In this document: one piece after another, positions 1-8,975 of the stretch
How positions within the stretch are numbered: position 1 is the stretch's first letter
How the letters are laid out: every line of letters begins with the position of its first letter
NCBI GenBank assembly: GCA_938008165.1
Contig: CALLLP010000037.1
Span: forward strand, 1 to 55,604
Length of the DNA: 55,604 bases
Reading direction: 5' to 3'
Origin: an uncultured Neomegalonema sp.
Lineage (GTDB): Bacteria > Pseudomonadota > Alphaproteobacteria > Rhodobacterales > Rhodobacteraceae
The notes under the pieces: generated by a model
What the model was told of the DNA's origin: nothing
Databases searched by the model: none
What the model saw: only the letters and a program-made list of their open reading frames with translations
Position numbers and translations under genes: made by a program

Positions 1-2
1 AT

Positions 3-257
3 TTAGTGGAAAGTGAAGAAACGATTGTCAAGGTATCGGGCGTCATAAAGCCTTCTGCGAGCGCAATTGGTGACCTTCTCGACCGAGACCCAAAGCCAAA
101 TTTTTGAAACCTCAATCGATCCCATAAACTGCATTAAGAACACAATGCTGATTGTGCCGCGATCAATTTTGTTGCCAACGTTCTTCTCGTTTTCATGAAC
201 GACTATCACTTCCGGCTTTTCCGATAGCTGGGCATAGGTCAGACTGTTCCGCGTCAA
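3..257 (-). CDS. Hypothetical small ORF in AT-rich left edge
   Basis: An 84-residue open frame ending in TAA close to the window edge. I do not recognise the protein. It has no clear signal peptide or catalytic motif; a moderately hydrophobic stretch lies in the middle (SIVFLMQFMGS). Base composition around it is visibly AT-richer than the adjoining dehydrogenase, and codon use is not that of the neighbouring genes. It could be a remnant of an acquired segment or a chance ORF. No good Shine-Dalgarno sequence was seen before the start. Confidence 0.2.
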   Translation of the reverse strand: MTRNSLTYAQLSEKPEVIVVHENEKNVGNKIDRGTISIVFLMQFMGSIEVSKIWLWVSVEKVTNCARRRLYDARYLDNRFFTFH

Positions 258-384
258 TTCTGAACGGATGAGGTTTTTTTGCGAGCGTTATCCATTCCGC
301 ATCATTGGATACCTTTGTCACATCATCACCTTTCAAGAAATATCCGGCATTGCGGAGCAAGCGCACCAATGCCGTGAAGATTCT
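258..384. other. AT-rich intergenic edge region
   Basis: About 130 bases between the hypothetical ORF and the stop of the first dehydrogenase. I see no RNA gene, terminator or repeat here. The change from AT-richer to GC-rich sequence happens at about position 380, just after the dehydrogenase stop codon, suggesting a composition boundary such as the edge of an acquired segment. Confidence 0.3.
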
Positions 385-1146
385 CTAGAGGGGGGCCAGC
401 GTTTCTGTATGCCCGTCCACCGGGATGACCTGCCCCGAAATCCGCCGCGCGGCGGGGGAGGCGAGGAAGAGGGCGGTGGCCGCGATATCCTCTGCCGTGA
501 CCCAAGATCGCATCGAGACGCCCTTTACATATTGCGCGCGCATTTCCTCGATCGGGCGACCATGGGCGGCGGCTTCGGCGGCGAGGACGCGCTCCATCCG
601 CGCGCCTTCGACAGCACCGGGGGCGAGGGCATTGACGCGGATACCATCGCCGCCAAGCTCCATGGCCAGCGTTTTCGTCAGGCCGGTCAACGCCCATTTC
701 GCCGCATTATACGGCCCGCGCCCCGGATAGCCGAATAAACCGGCGGTCGAGCTGGTGAACAGCAATAGCGGGTTTGTGCCCGCGCGCAGATGCGGGATCG
801 CATGTTTTGCGGTCAGGAATGCGCCGGTCAGATTGACGTCGATACAGGCCCGCCATTCGGCAGCATCCAGCGTTTCCAGCGCCCCGGCAGGGCCGCCTAT
901 ACCCGCATTCGCACAGACGATATCCAGCCCGCCAAATGCCTCCACCGTTTGCCCGATGGCCCCGGCGATGGCGATTTCATCCGTCACATCGGCATGATGG
1001 GCGAGAATCGCCGGGTCGGTGCCGCGCAGGGCCGCGATCGCCTCTGCATCGATATCCGTAACAGCGACCTGCGCCCCCTCGGCCATGAAGGTGCGGGCAT
1101 AGGCATGGCCGATGCCGGAGGCTCCGGCGGTGATGAACACGCGCAT
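385..1146 (-). CDS. SDR family NAD(P)-dependent oxidoreductase
   Basis: A classical short-chain dehydrogenase of about 253 residues. Visible motifs are the cofactor-binding TAGASGIG at the N-terminus, the CANAG segment, the active-site serine in FTSSTAG, and the YNAAK catalytic Tyr/Lys pair, with a typical C-terminus (ISGQVIPVDGH). GTG at 1149 and ATG at 1146 are both possible starts; ATG is chosen. The start overlaps the stop of the upstream cleavage enzyme, so the two are translationally coupled. By context it probably oxidises or reduces a hydroxy/keto acid, possibly supplying the beta-keto substrate of its partner, but the substrate cannot be read from sequence. Confidence 0.85.
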   Translation of the reverse strand: MRVFITAGASGIGHAYARTFMAEGAQVAVTDIDAEAIAALRGTDPAILAHHADVTDEIAIAGAIGQTVEAFGGLDIVCANAGIGGPAGALETLDAAEWRACIDVNLTGAFLTAKHAIPHLRAGTNPLLLFTSSTAGLFGYPGRGPYNAAKWALTGLTKTLAMELGGDGIRVNALAPGAVEGARMERVLAAEAAAHGRPIEEMRAQYVKGVSMRSWVTAEDIAATALFLASPAARRISGQVIPVDGHTETLAPL

Positions 1147-2048
1147 CACGTCACCGGGGCGCGCTTCGTCAGAGCCAGCCGCTCGCGCACCTCCTCAGGC
1201 CCGATCACCCGTGCGCCCATACCTTCGAGGATGGTCACCGCCCGTTCCACGAGCTGGGCATTCGTCGCGAGGACGCCTTTGGACAGGTAGAGATTATCCT
1301 CCAGCCCCACGCGAACATTGCCCCCATGCAGGGCCATGGCGGCGACATAGGGCAGTTCGCTGCGCCCGATGCCAAACCCTGAATAGATCCAGCCTTCGGG
1401 GATGGCGTTCACCATCGCGCCCAGAGTCTGCATATCGTCCGGCGCACCCCAGGGGATGCCCATGCATAGCTGCACGAGGGCCGGGTCGTCGATCAGGCCC
1501 TCTTTCGCGAGCTGCTTTGCAAGCCATAGATGGCCGGTATCAAAGGCTTCGATCTCCGGTTTGACGCCCAGATCGCGCATTCCCGCCGCCATGGCGCGCA
1601 GCATGGCGGGGGTGTTGGTCATGACATAATCGCCTTCGCCAAAATTCATCGTGCCACAATCGAGAGTGCAGATTTCCGGCAGGCAATCGGCGATATGGGC
1701 GAGGCGTTCGGTCGCCCCGGCCATATCGGTGCCCGCCGCATCGGGGGGCAGGGGCTGCTCGACCGAGCCGAGCGTCAGGTCGCCGCCCATCCCGGCGGTC
1801 AAGTTGAGCACGACATCCACATCGGCGCCCCGGATTCGGTCGGTCACCTCGCGGAACAGGCCCGGATCGCGCGATGGAGCGCCCGTCTTCGGATCGCGGA
1901 CATGGCAATGCACGATGGCCGCGCCCGCCTTTGCCGCCTCAATCGCGCTGTCGGCGATCTGTTCGGGCGTGATGGGGACGAGGGGCGATTTGCCCGTTGT
2001 GTCGCCCGATCCGGTGACGGCACAGGTGATGAAGACTTCCCGATTCAT
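1146..2048 (-). CDS. Beta-keto acid cleavage enzyme (BKACE, DUF849)
   Basis: A 300-residue protein of the 3-keto-5-aminohexanoate cleavage enzyme family. These are zinc-dependent TIM-barrel enzymes that exchange acetyl-CoA with a beta-keto acid to give acetoacetate and a new acyl-CoA. Seen here are the N-terminal FITCAVTG strand, the metal-binding HCHVRD motif with two histidines, and the conserved C-terminal GLEDNLY loop. Family members act in lysine fermentation and in carnitine breakdown (dehydrocarnitine cleavage). The coupled dehydrogenase fits a hydroxy acid oxidation followed by cleavage, but no carnitine thioesterase or transporter lies in the window, so the substrate is open. The first residues follow a plausible ATG; length is normal for the family. 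Confidence 0.85.
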   Translation of the reverse strand: MNREVFITCAVTGSGDTTGKSPLVPITPEQIADSAIEAAKAGAAIVHCHVRDPKTGAPSRDPGLFREVTDRIRGADVDVVLNLTAGMGGDLTLGSVEQPLPPDAAGTDMAGATERLAHIADCLPEICTLDCGTMNFGEGDYVMTNTPAMLRAMAAGMRDLGVKPEIEAFDTGHLWLAKQLAKEGLIDDPALVQLCMGIPWGAPDDMQTLGAMVNAIPEGWIYSGFGIGRSELPYVAAMALHGGNVRVGLEDNLYLSKGVLATNAQLVERAVTILEGMGARVIGPEEVRERLALTKRAPVT

Positions 2049-2122
2049 GGCGGCGGCTCCCGACTCGATTGCACTGGATCAAGCGGTATTGCACGGGTTC
2101 ACCCGATGCAATCGGGGATCGT

Positions 2123-3982
2123 CTACTCCGCCGCCAGATTCAAGAATCCGCCCGATTGCCGGTTCCAGAACCGGGCATAAAGACCACCCTTGGCCAATAA
2201 CGCCTCATGGGTGCCATCTTCGACAATCCGGCCCGCATCGAGCACGACCACCCGGTCGAGATGGGCGATGGTTGAGAGGCGATGGGCGATGGCGATGACG
2301 GTCTTGCCGCGCATCATGTCGGTCAATTCTTCCTGTATTTCCGCCTCGACCTCTGAATCGAGCGCGCTGGTCGCCTCGTCCAGCACGAGGATGGGGGCGT
2401 TTTTCAGGATGGCCCGCGCGATGGCGATGCGCTGGCGCTGACCACCCGACAGCTTGACCCCCCGCTCGCCGATATGGGCGTCATAGCCGGTATACCCATG
2501 AGGATCGGTCAGATCGCGGATGAAGTCATCGGCCCGCGCCTGTCTTGCGGCGGCTTTGGCCGCGTCCATCGCGTCGGGGGCGGTATGATCGCCCGGATAG
2601 CCGTAGAGGATATTATCCAGCGCCGAGCGGTTGAACATCGCCGTTTCCTGCGTGACAACGGCGATTTGGCGGCGCAGGCTTTCCTGTGTCACCGCGCGGA
2701 TATCCTGACCGTCGAGCGTGATGCGCCCTTCCTCGATGTCATAGAGGCGCAGCAATGCGCTGACGATGGTGGATTTTCCCGCGCCGGAGCGTCCGACCAA
2801 CCCCACGCGCTCGCCGGGGGCGATGTCGAGCGTCAGGTCGTTGATGCCGCCGATCTCGCGCCCGTATTGAAACGTGACGCCCTCGAAGCGGATGGCGCCC
2901 GTTGTCGCGGGCAGGGCGCGGGCGGCGGCGGTGTCGGTGATGCTGTGTTTCTTGGCCAGCGTATCGGCTCCGTCCTCGATGGTGCCGATATTCTCGAATA
3001 CGCCGATGGCACTCCATGCCACCCATCCGCTCATCTGAGTGGCGCGCAGGATCAGGGCGATGGTCGCGCCCAGATCGCCAATGGTCGCGCGCTGCTCGGA
3101 CCAGAGCCAGAGCGCCAGCCCGATGATCGCCGCACTGCCGATCGTGTTGACGATGTTCAGTCCGATCCGCACACGCAGCGAGGCTCGTCCGAAATGCAAC
3201 GCGGTATCGTGAAGCCGTGCAAGGCCGTCGCGGGCATAGTCTTCCTCCCGCCGCTCATGGGCGAACAGCTTGACGGTCGCGAAATTGGTAAAGCTGTCGA
3301 CGAAGCGCCCGTTCACTGCGGCGCGCGCCTCCGCCCGTGCCTTTGCCGATGCGCGGATATGCTTGAGCTGCGAGGCGACATAAAAGCCCAGACCGATGAC
3401 CCAGAGCACCGTCAATGCCGCCAGCCATCCGCTCGTGCCCGCCAGAACCAACGCCATGACCGCGACATAGACTGTCAGCAGGCCCAGAGACATGATCGTA
3501 TCCATCGTCGCCGTGACGAGCGACCCGGCGGTCTGCATCTGTTTCGAGGCGATGCGGCCCGCGAAATCGTCCTGAAAAAATCCGAGCGTCTGGCCCATCG
3601 TATGCCGGTGCAGGCGCCACAAGGCCCGGACCGTGAGATTCGGTCCCAGAGAGAGCGACTGAAACGCACTTTGCAAGATATGCGCCCCCGGCCTCAGCAG
3701 GCAAAAGACCAGCGCGGCAAGGGCGATGGACCATCCATGCTCGGCAAAGAACCGCTCCTGCCCGGTCTCCGCCGCCATATCGATCAGGACGCCGAGATAC
3801 CACGCAACCCAGACATCGAGCGCGCCATAGACAAGCGTGGCACAGCCCAGCCCGACAAGCACCCAGCGAAACTCCCCCAGCGCCCAGCGCAGAAAAGGCA
3901 CCAGATCGGCGGGGGGCTGTGGGCGGGGGTCGGATTGAAAGGGGCGAAAGGCGTTTTCGAAAAGGCGGATCATGCGGCTCAT
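2123..3982 (-). CDS. ABC exporter half-transporter (TMD-NBD fusion)
   Basis: A 619-residue ABC exporter subunit. An N-terminal type 1 transmembrane domain of about six helices (residues 40-335) is followed by a complete nucleotide-binding domain: Walker A GRSGAGKST near 397, LSGGQ at 511-515, Walker B ILVLDE at 531-536 and the H-loop histidine near 567. All motifs are intact. An upstream ATG at 4072 is rejected because it would overlap the next gene by 50 bases and add a non-conserved tail; starting at 3982 (or 3973) matches the second half-transporter at 5474-7312 in length and N-terminus. The two share the C-terminal ending QSGGFL and probably form a heterodimer. Cargo is unknown; lipids or drugs are typical. 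Confidence 0.88.
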   Translation of the reverse strand: MSRMIRLFENAFRPFQSDPRPQPPADLVPFLRWALGEFRWVLVGLGCATLVYGALDVWVAWYLGVLIDMAAETGQERFFAEHGWSIALAALVFCLLRPGAHILQSAFQSLSLGPNLTVRALWRLHRHTMGQTLGFFQDDFAGRIASKQMQTAGSLVTATMDTIMSLGLLTVYVAVMALVLAGTSGWLAALTVLWVIGLGFYVASQLKHIRASAKARAEARAAVNGRFVDSFTNFATVKLFAHERREEDYARDGLARLHDTALHFGRASLRVRIGLNIVNTIGSAAIIGLALWLWSEQRATIGDLGATIALILRATQMSGWVAWSAIGVFENIGTIEDGADTLAKKHSITDTAAARALPATTGAIRFEGVTFQYGREIGGINDLTLDIAPGERVGLVGRSGAGKSTIVSALLRLYDIEEGRITLDGQDIRAVTQESLRRQIAVVTQETAMFNRSALDNILYGYPGDHTAPDAMDAAKAAARQARADDFIRDLTDPHGYTGYDAHIGERGVKLSGGQRQRIAIARAILKNAPILVLDEATSALDSEVEAEIQEELTDMMRGKTVIAIAHRLSTIAHLDRVVVLDAGRIVEDGTHEALLAKGGLYARFWNRQSGGFLNLAAE

Positions 3983-4022
3983 ACGGAGGATGTAGCCGCC
4001 GCCGTCGCCGCGTCGAGGCGCC

Positions 4023-4772
4023 CTATCGACGCAAGGCAGGCAAGCCCACGCCTGCCGCCTGAAATCCGCCATCGGTGGCGATGACCTGCCCGGTCACGAA
4101 GCTTGCCTCATCCGAGCACAGGAACCAGATGGAATTGGCGATCTCGTCCTCGGTGCCATAGCGGTTGAGGGGCAGGGCATCGTGATACGCGGCGATGATC
4201 TCCGGCGAATGTACCGCCATGGCCAGCTTGGTCCGCACCGGGCCGGGGGCCACCGCATTCGCCCGGATACCGATCTCGCCCAGCTCGACGGCCTGTTGCA
4301 GGGTCAATTGGATCACGGCGGCTTTTGAGGTGCCATAGGCGATGCGCAGGGTACTGGCGCGCAGGCCGGAGATGGAAGCGATATTGACGATGGCGCCACC
4401 TTGCCGCGCCAGCAAGGGGATCGCGGCCTGCGAGGTCAGGAATACGCCGTCGAGATTGGTGTCCATCACGCGCCGCCACATCGCGAAATCGGTCTCGGCA
4501 ATGGGGCCGAATTCGGCGACCCCGGCATTGTTGACGAGGGCATCGAGCCGCCCGAACCGGCCATCGGTTTCGGCGATCATCCGGGCGACGTCATCGGCGT
4601 TCGAGACATCGGCCGTGATGGCCAGCGCATCCTGACGCGGGGCGGTGGCGGCGGTCAGTTCGTCGCCGTCGCGATCCACCATCACCACGTTCCACCCTTC
4701 ATGCAGGAATCGCCGGGATGTGGCCAGCCCGATGCCCCGTGCCGCGCCGGTGATGAGAACGGTTTTCGTCAT
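4023..4772 (-). CDS. SDR family oxidoreductase
   Basis: A 249-residue classical short-chain dehydrogenase. It has the TGAARGIG cofactor motif, VNNAG, the serine of NIASISG, the YGTSK catalytic pair and a C-terminal GQVIATDGGF. The start at 4772 is chosen over 4793 because a GGAAAG sequence lies about eight bases upstream. It lies between the two ABC half-transporter genes and reads toward the downstream one, 40 bases away, so they may be co-transcribed. Substrate unknown; 3-oxoacyl or sugar-type alcohols are common for this class. Confidence 0.87.
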   Translation of the reverse strand: MTKTVLITGAARGIGLATSRRFLHEGWNVVMVDRDGDELTAATAPRQDALAITADVSNADDVARMIAETDGRFGRLDALVNNAGVAEFGPIAETDFAMWRRVMDTNLDGVFLTSQAAIPLLARQGGAIVNIASISGLRASTLRIAYGTSKAAVIQLTLQQAVELGEIGIRANAVAPGPVRTKLAMAVHSPEIIAAYHDALPLNRYGTEDEIANSIWFLCSDEASFVTGQVIATDGGFQAAGVGLPALRR

Positions 4773-4900
4773 GGTGTCTTCTTTCCATAGCAAAGAACAT
4801 CGGGTGCCATCATGGTATTCTATTCCCGCCCGTTCGGTGCAATGCCAAAACCACCGGCTGGTAACGGCTGTTAGCGATTTTGTGACCCTCGTTGCGGATG

Positions 4901-4915
4901 GGGCATTTTATGCCC
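4901..4915. promoter_or_regulatory. 15-bp palindrome upstream of the YHS gene
   Basis: GGGCAT-TTT-ATGCCC, a perfect six-base inverted repeat with a three-base centre, 35 bases before the YHS start. It lies in the divergent region between this gene and the dehydrogenase, where a dimeric repressor could act on one or both. Function is inferred from position only. Confidence 0.35.
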
Positions 4916-4950
4916 AATTTCCTGCTCGATCATCATCAAGGAGCCGTGCC

Positions 4951-5406
4951 ATGTCTCACCCAAGCCGCCGTATGGTCCTCGCCGGACTCGGCATCGCCGC
5001 ATTCGTGCCAACCGCCGCCTTGGCCAAGGATCGCGTCTACACCTCGCGTCTGTCCAACATTGCCGCGTCCGGATACGATGTGGTCGCGTATTTTACCGAT
5101 AGTCGCCCGGTCGAAGGGTCGAAAAGCTTTACCGCCGAGTATGACGGAGCCGAATGGCGCTTTTCCTCCGCCCAGAATCGCGATCTGTTCGTGGCCAATC
5201 CGGTGCGCTATGCGCCGCAATACGGCGGATATTGCGCTTGGGCCGTATCGCAGGGCTATACGGCATCGACCGTCCCCGAAGCATGGCGCATCGTCGACGG
5301 GAAGCTCTATCTCAACTATTCGACCGGGGTTCAGGCGAAATGGGAAAAGGATATTCCCGGCCATATCGCCAAGGCGGACACGAATTGGCCAAACGTCCTT
5401 AACTGA
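4951..5406 (+). CDS. Tat-exported YHS domain protein
   Basis: A 151-residue protein with an N-terminal twin-arginine-type signal (SRRMVLAG followed by a hydrophobic run ending TAALA). A YHS-type domain follows: GYDVVAYF near the start of the mature part, then FSSAQNRDLF and YAPQYGGYCA. YHS domains are small modules often linked to metal binding or transport; the mature protein should be periplasmic. The start is set by AAGGAG eight bases upstream. It stands between two ABC half-transporter genes but on the opposite strand. A palindrome in its upstream region may be an operator. No enzymatic role can be assigned. Confidence 0.85.
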   Translation: MSHPSRRMVLAGLGIAAFVPTAALAKDRVYTSRLSNIAASGYDVVAYFTDSRPVEGSKSFTAEYDGAEWRFSSAQNRDLFVANPVRYAPQYGGYCAWAVSQGYTASTVPEAWRIVDGKLYLNYSTGVQAKWEKDIPGHIAKADTNWPNVLN

Positions 5407-5473
5407 TCCCGCTGCCGCGACCTCTGGCCTGCTCACCGGAGGTCGCGGTAATCGTGGGGGGGAGGGCTGCGGA

Positions 5474-7312
5474 TCACTCCGCCGCCACCCCCAGAAACCC
5501 GCCCGATTGCCGTTTCCAGAAGCCCGCATAGAGACCATCGCGCTCCAGCAATGCGGCATGGCTTCCATCCTCGACGATGCGTCCGTCATCCATCACGATG
5601 ATCCGGTCGAGATGGGCGATGGTCGACAGGCGGTGCGCGATGGCGATGACGGTCTTGCCCGTCATCAGATCGGCGAGTTCATGCTGAATCTCTGCTTCCA
5701 CCTCTGAATCGAGCGCGCTGGTCGCCTCGTCCAGCACCAGAATCGGCGCGTCCTTGAGAATGGCGCGGGCGATGGCGATGCGCTGGCGTTGACCGCCCGA
5801 CAGCTTGACCCCCCGTTCGCCGACATGCGCGTCATAGCCGGTGCGTCCCGCCGGGTCCGACAGGTCGAGGATGAAGTCATGCGCCCGCGCCCGCTCCGCC
5901 GCTTCGCGTGCCTGTTCGGGGGTCGCATCGGGGCGACCGTAGAGGATGTTATCCATCACCGAACGGTGCAGCAGGGCGGTATCTTGGGTCACGACCGAGA
6001 TATTCGCGCGCAGGGAATCCTGTGTGACGCGCGCAATATCCTGCCCATCGATCTCGATGCGGCCCTTTTCCAGATCGTAGAAGCGCAGCAACAGGTTCAC
6101 CAGCGATGACTTGCCCGCGCCCGAACGCCCGATCAGGCCCACCCGCTGTCCCGGCTCGACGGTCATATCGACATGGCGCACGCCGCCGACCGCGCGGCCA
6201 TACATGAAGCGCATCTCTCGAAAGGCGATGCGCCCCTGCGTCACGGCCAACGGCTTTGCGTCGGGAATATCCACGACCGCACGGGCGCGGGCGATGGTTT
6301 CATAGCCCTCCATCGCGACGCCGATATTCTGGAATAATTGCGTCAGGGACCACATGATCCATGTCGTCATGGCCGAGATTCGCAGCATGACCGCAGTGCT
6401 CGCCGCGACCGCCCCGACGCCGATTTCGCCCATCGACCACAGCCACAGGCCCATGCCGCAGACACCGGCAATCAGCGCGGTGTTGAGAATCAGCAACCCC
6501 GCTTCCATCAGCGATACCAGCCGCATCTGGTCCTGAAAGGTGGTGTAGGTATCGTGGATCGACTCGCGCGCATAGGCATCCTCGCGATCCGAATGGGCAA
6601 AGAGCTTCACGGTCTGGATATTGGTATAGCTGTCCACGATCCGCCCGGTCATCGCCGAGCGCGCCTCCGACATCGCATGGGCGGCCCGGCCCGAACGCGG
6701 GACGATGTAAGTGGCCAATGCGATATAAGCGGCCAACCAGACGAGGAACGGGATCGTCATCCGCCAATCCGCTTCGGCAAGCAGGAACAGCGCCCCAAGC
6801 GTGAAGATCGACGAATACCACAGCGCATCGATCACCGTGTAGACGGCATCGCCCACCGCCGGACCCGTCTGGATGATCTTCTGCGCGATCCGGCCCGCGA
6901 AGTCGTTCTGAAAAAACCCGACCGACTGACGCAGCACATGCCGATGGGTGCGCCAGCGCACCAGCGCGGCCACCGGGGTCAGATATGTGAGATTGATCAG
7001 ATTGATCGCGATGAAATCGACAATCGGGCGCAGAAACAGCGCGATGAAGGCCATCACGGCGATCTCGGTGCCATGGGTGGCCCATAGATCGGCGGGGGTC
7101 GTCTCGCCGAGAATATCCACGAGCCGCTGCACATACCGGAACATCAGCATTTCCAACAGCGCAACCGCCCCCCCGAAGACAAGCGCCATCAGCACGACCC
7201 AGCGCACGGGCCAGATCATCGCGAGAAAGAACCGCGCCAGACTGGGCGGCATGTCGTCGAGGGTTTCGTAAGGTTGAAACGGGTCTACGCGGTTCGCGAA
7301 CCAGCGGAACAT
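5474..7312 (-). CDS. ABC exporter half-transporter (TMD-NBD fusion), paralogue
   Basis: A 612-residue ABC exporter subunit with about six N-terminal transmembrane helices and an intact nucleotide-binding domain (GRSGAGKSS, LSGGQRQR, ILVLDEATSALD, IAHRLS). It is clearly paralogous to the protein at 2123-3982, sharing the order of motifs, the FFQ-DFAGRIA coupling region and the ending QSGGFLGVAAE. Starts at 7330 and 7324 are possible, but only 7312 has a good Shine-Dalgarno (GGAG six bases before). The two genes share a 38-base identical stretch around Walker B. It probably pairs with its paralogue in a heterodimeric exporter; cargo unknown. Confidence 0.88.
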   Translation of the reverse strand: MFRWFANRVDPFQPYETLDDMPPSLARFFLAMIWPVRWVVLMALVFGGAVALLEMLMFRYVQRLVDILGETTPADLWATHGTEIAVMAFIALFLRPIVDFIAINLINLTYLTPVAALVRWRTHRHVLRQSVGFFQNDFAGRIAQKIIQTGPAVGDAVYTVIDALWYSSIFTLGALFLLAEADWRMTIPFLVWLAAYIALATYIVPRSGRAAHAMSEARSAMTGRIVDSYTNIQTVKLFAHSDREDAYARESIHDTYTTFQDQMRLVSLMEAGLLILNTALIAGVCGMGLWLWSMGEIGVGAVAASTAVMLRISAMTTWIMWSLTQLFQNIGVAMEGYETIARARAVVDIPDAKPLAVTQGRIAFREMRFMYGRAVGGVRHVDMTVEPGQRVGLIGRSGAGKSSLVNLLLRFYDLEKGRIEIDGQDIARVTQDSLRANISVVTQDTALLHRSVMDNILYGRPDATPEQAREAAERARAHDFILDLSDPAGRTGYDAHVGERGVKLSGGQRQRIAIARAILKDAPILVLDEATSALDSEVEAEIQHELADLMTGKTVIAIAHRLSTIAHLDRIIVMDDGRIVEDGSHAALLERDGLYAGFWKRQSGGFLGVAAE

Positions 7313-7575
7313 AGGATTCTCCATCGGCATTCAGGGTCAAAGGCACCTGAAGGCGACGGAGGAGGGCGCCTCAGCGCCCTGTCGTCACCGCATCAGTACC
7401 CTTTTGGGGGGAAGCGGAAAAGTTCATGAATGTCTCGGTCCAGTATTAAACATGCGCGGGTCTTAGGGCTTTTCCCTCCTACTCGCAACCCTTCATGGCC
7501 CGCCCGTCTTTCGGTGATAGGGGGCGATGGACCCATGCGTTGCCACAGGGTCGCGGCGACGATAGAAGCGCATGC
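7313..7575. other. Divergent intergenic region before fluC
   Basis: About 260 bases between the divergently read ABC gene and fluC. It holds a hairpin AGGGCGC-CTCA-GCGCCCT at 7363-7380 without a T-run, so probably a leader structure of the ABC transcript or chance rather than a terminator. A GGCGATGG sequence near 7524 recalls the start of fluoride riboswitches, but the rest of that consensus is not present. Confidence 0.3.
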
Positions 7576-7956
7576 ATGATGATCCTAGCCACAGCATGCG
7601 GCGGTGCCTTCGGGGCTGTGCTGCGATACCTGACCGTGACGTGGGCGGCGCGGACCTTTGGTCCGGCGTTCCCGTATGGCACGATGACCGTCAATGTGAT
7701 CGGGTCATTGGTCATGGGGATGGGGGCAGCCTATTTCATGACAAGGGGCGCGCAAGGCCCGACCCCGCTATCGGTTTTCGTCATGACCGGAATATTGGGC
7801 GGATTCACCACCTTTTCGGCCTTTTCGCTCGATGCCCTGATCTTGATGGAGGAAGGCCGGATGATAGCGGCGATGGCGTATATCGGTTTCTCCGTCGCCC
7901 TGTCGATCGGAGCGTTGTTCATCGGGCTCGCGCTGGCAAGGACGGTGTTGTCATGA
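7576..7956 (+). CDS. fluC: Fluoride ion channel FluC/CrcB
   Basis: A roughly 126-residue membrane protein of the Fluc (CrcB) family, which exports fluoride as an antiparallel dimer in the inner membrane. Four hydrophobic helices are seen, with the family motifs GAVLRY near the N-terminus, the NVIGS segment with the conserved Asn in helix 2, and GGFTTFSAF in helix 3, whose Phe residues line the pore. ATGs at 7576 and 7579 are adjacent alternatives. It begins an operon: its stop overlaps the start of the next gene by four bases. No convincing fluoride riboswitch was found upstream. Confidence 0.92.
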   Translation: MMILATACGGAFGAVLRYLTVTWAARTFGPAFPYGTMTVNVIGSLVMGMGAAYFMTRGAQGPTPLSVFVMTGILGGFTTFSAFSLDALILMEEGRMIAAMAYIGFSVALSIGALFIGLALARTVLS

Positions 7957-8975
7957 AGGGCGAGATGATTGCCATCGAGAACGCCGATGACGGGCGCAGG
8001 CTCGACCGTTGGCTGCGCGAGCGCTATCCGCAGCTCAATCAGGGGCGCATCGAAAAGCTGCTGCGCAAGGGGGATATCCGGGTCGATGGTGGCAAGGTAA
8101 AGTCCAATTTCCGCCTGGCCGAATGGATGACCATCACCATCCCGCCCCTATCCGACGATCCCGCCGCCCCCACACGCGGGGGCAAGCCGACGATCTCCGA
8201 GGCCGATACAAGGCTGATTCAGGGGATGGTTCTCTACGAGGACGATCATGTCATCGTCCTCAATAAACCCCCCGGCATTCCGGTGCAGGGCGGCACGGGC
8301 CAGACGCGCCATATTGACGGCCTGCTGCCCGCTCTGGCGGGGGATGGCGAGCGACCAAAACTCGTTCACCGGATCGATAAGGATACATCGGGCCTGCTGG
8401 TTCTGGCGCGTTCGGGCATGGCCGCGCGCAACCTGACATCGGCATTCCGGTCCAAGGCGGCGCGCAAGACCTACTGGGCTGCCGTCATCGGCTTGCCAAA
8501 ACCGCGCGAGGGTACGATCAAGGCGGCGCTGGCAAAAATGCCCGGCTCGCATGGCGAAAAAGTCATGGTCATTGACCGCGACGACCTGCCCTATCAGCCC
8601 GATGCCAAGCGCGCCGTCACCGATTACGCGACGATGGACACCGCGGCCCAATTGGCGTCATGGCTGACCCTGCGCCCGGTGACGGGGCGCACGCATCAAT
8701 TGCGGGTGCATTGCTCGACCATGGGTCATCCGATCATCGGCGATGGCAAATATGGCCCCACCGCCGAGGAGGCCGAACGCCGCATTACCGGGGCCGTTAG
8801 CCGCAAGATGCACCTGCATGCCCGTCACATCGTTATCCCACACCCGGAAAAGGGCCGCCCCCCTCTCGATCTGCGCGCGCCCCTGCCTGAGCACATGGCC
8901 CATAGCTGGGATCTGTTCGGTTGGGATGCAAAACGGACGGATGATGACGAATTTTTGCCGGATTGGGCCGAATGA
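7953..8975 (+). CDS. RluA-family rRNA pseudouridine synthase (RluC-like)
   Basis: A 340-residue protein with an N-terminal S4 RNA-binding domain (about residues 10-75, RRLDRWLRERYP) and a RluA-type catalytic domain. The catalytic aspartate is in HRIDKDTSGLLVLAR, and RTHQLRVH marks the active-site region further on. It isomerises uridine in ribosomal RNA; domain order and length best fit RluC, which modifies 23S rRNA, but RluD-like or tRNA specificity cannot be excluded. It overlaps fluC upstream and the HAD gene downstream by four bases each, so the operon is tightly coupled. Confidence 0.87.
   Translation: MKGEMIAIENADDGRRLDRWLRERYPQLNQGRIEKLLRKGDIRVDGGKVKSNFRLAEWMTITIPPLSDDPAAPTRGGKPTISEADTRLIQGMVLYEDDHVIVLNKPPGIPVQGGTGQTRHIDGLLPALAGDGERPKLVHRIDKDTSGLLVLARSGMAARNLTSAFRSKAARKTYWAAVIGLPKPREGTIKAALAKMPGSHGEKVMVIDRDDLPYQPDAKRAVTDYATMDTAAQLASWLTLRPVTGRTHQLRVHCSTMGHPIIGDGKYGPTAEEAERRITGAVSRKMHLHARHIVIPHPEKGRPPLDLRAPLPEHMAHSWDLFGWDAKRTDDDEFLPDWAE

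Noticed and set aside
2474..4084. 536-codon open frame on the + strand
   Set aside because: Antisense to the ABC exporter; low-complexity Arg/Gln/Asp-rich product typical of a shadow frame.
7363..7380. Terminator hairpin
   Set aside because: A good stem but no T-run on either strand, and it lies upstream of both flanking genes rather than downstream.
7510..7575. Possible fluoride riboswitch before fluC
   Set aside because: GGCGATGG is present, but the rest of the conserved core (the GATG-CTCCTA-like 3' part) is absent and the pairing does not fit.
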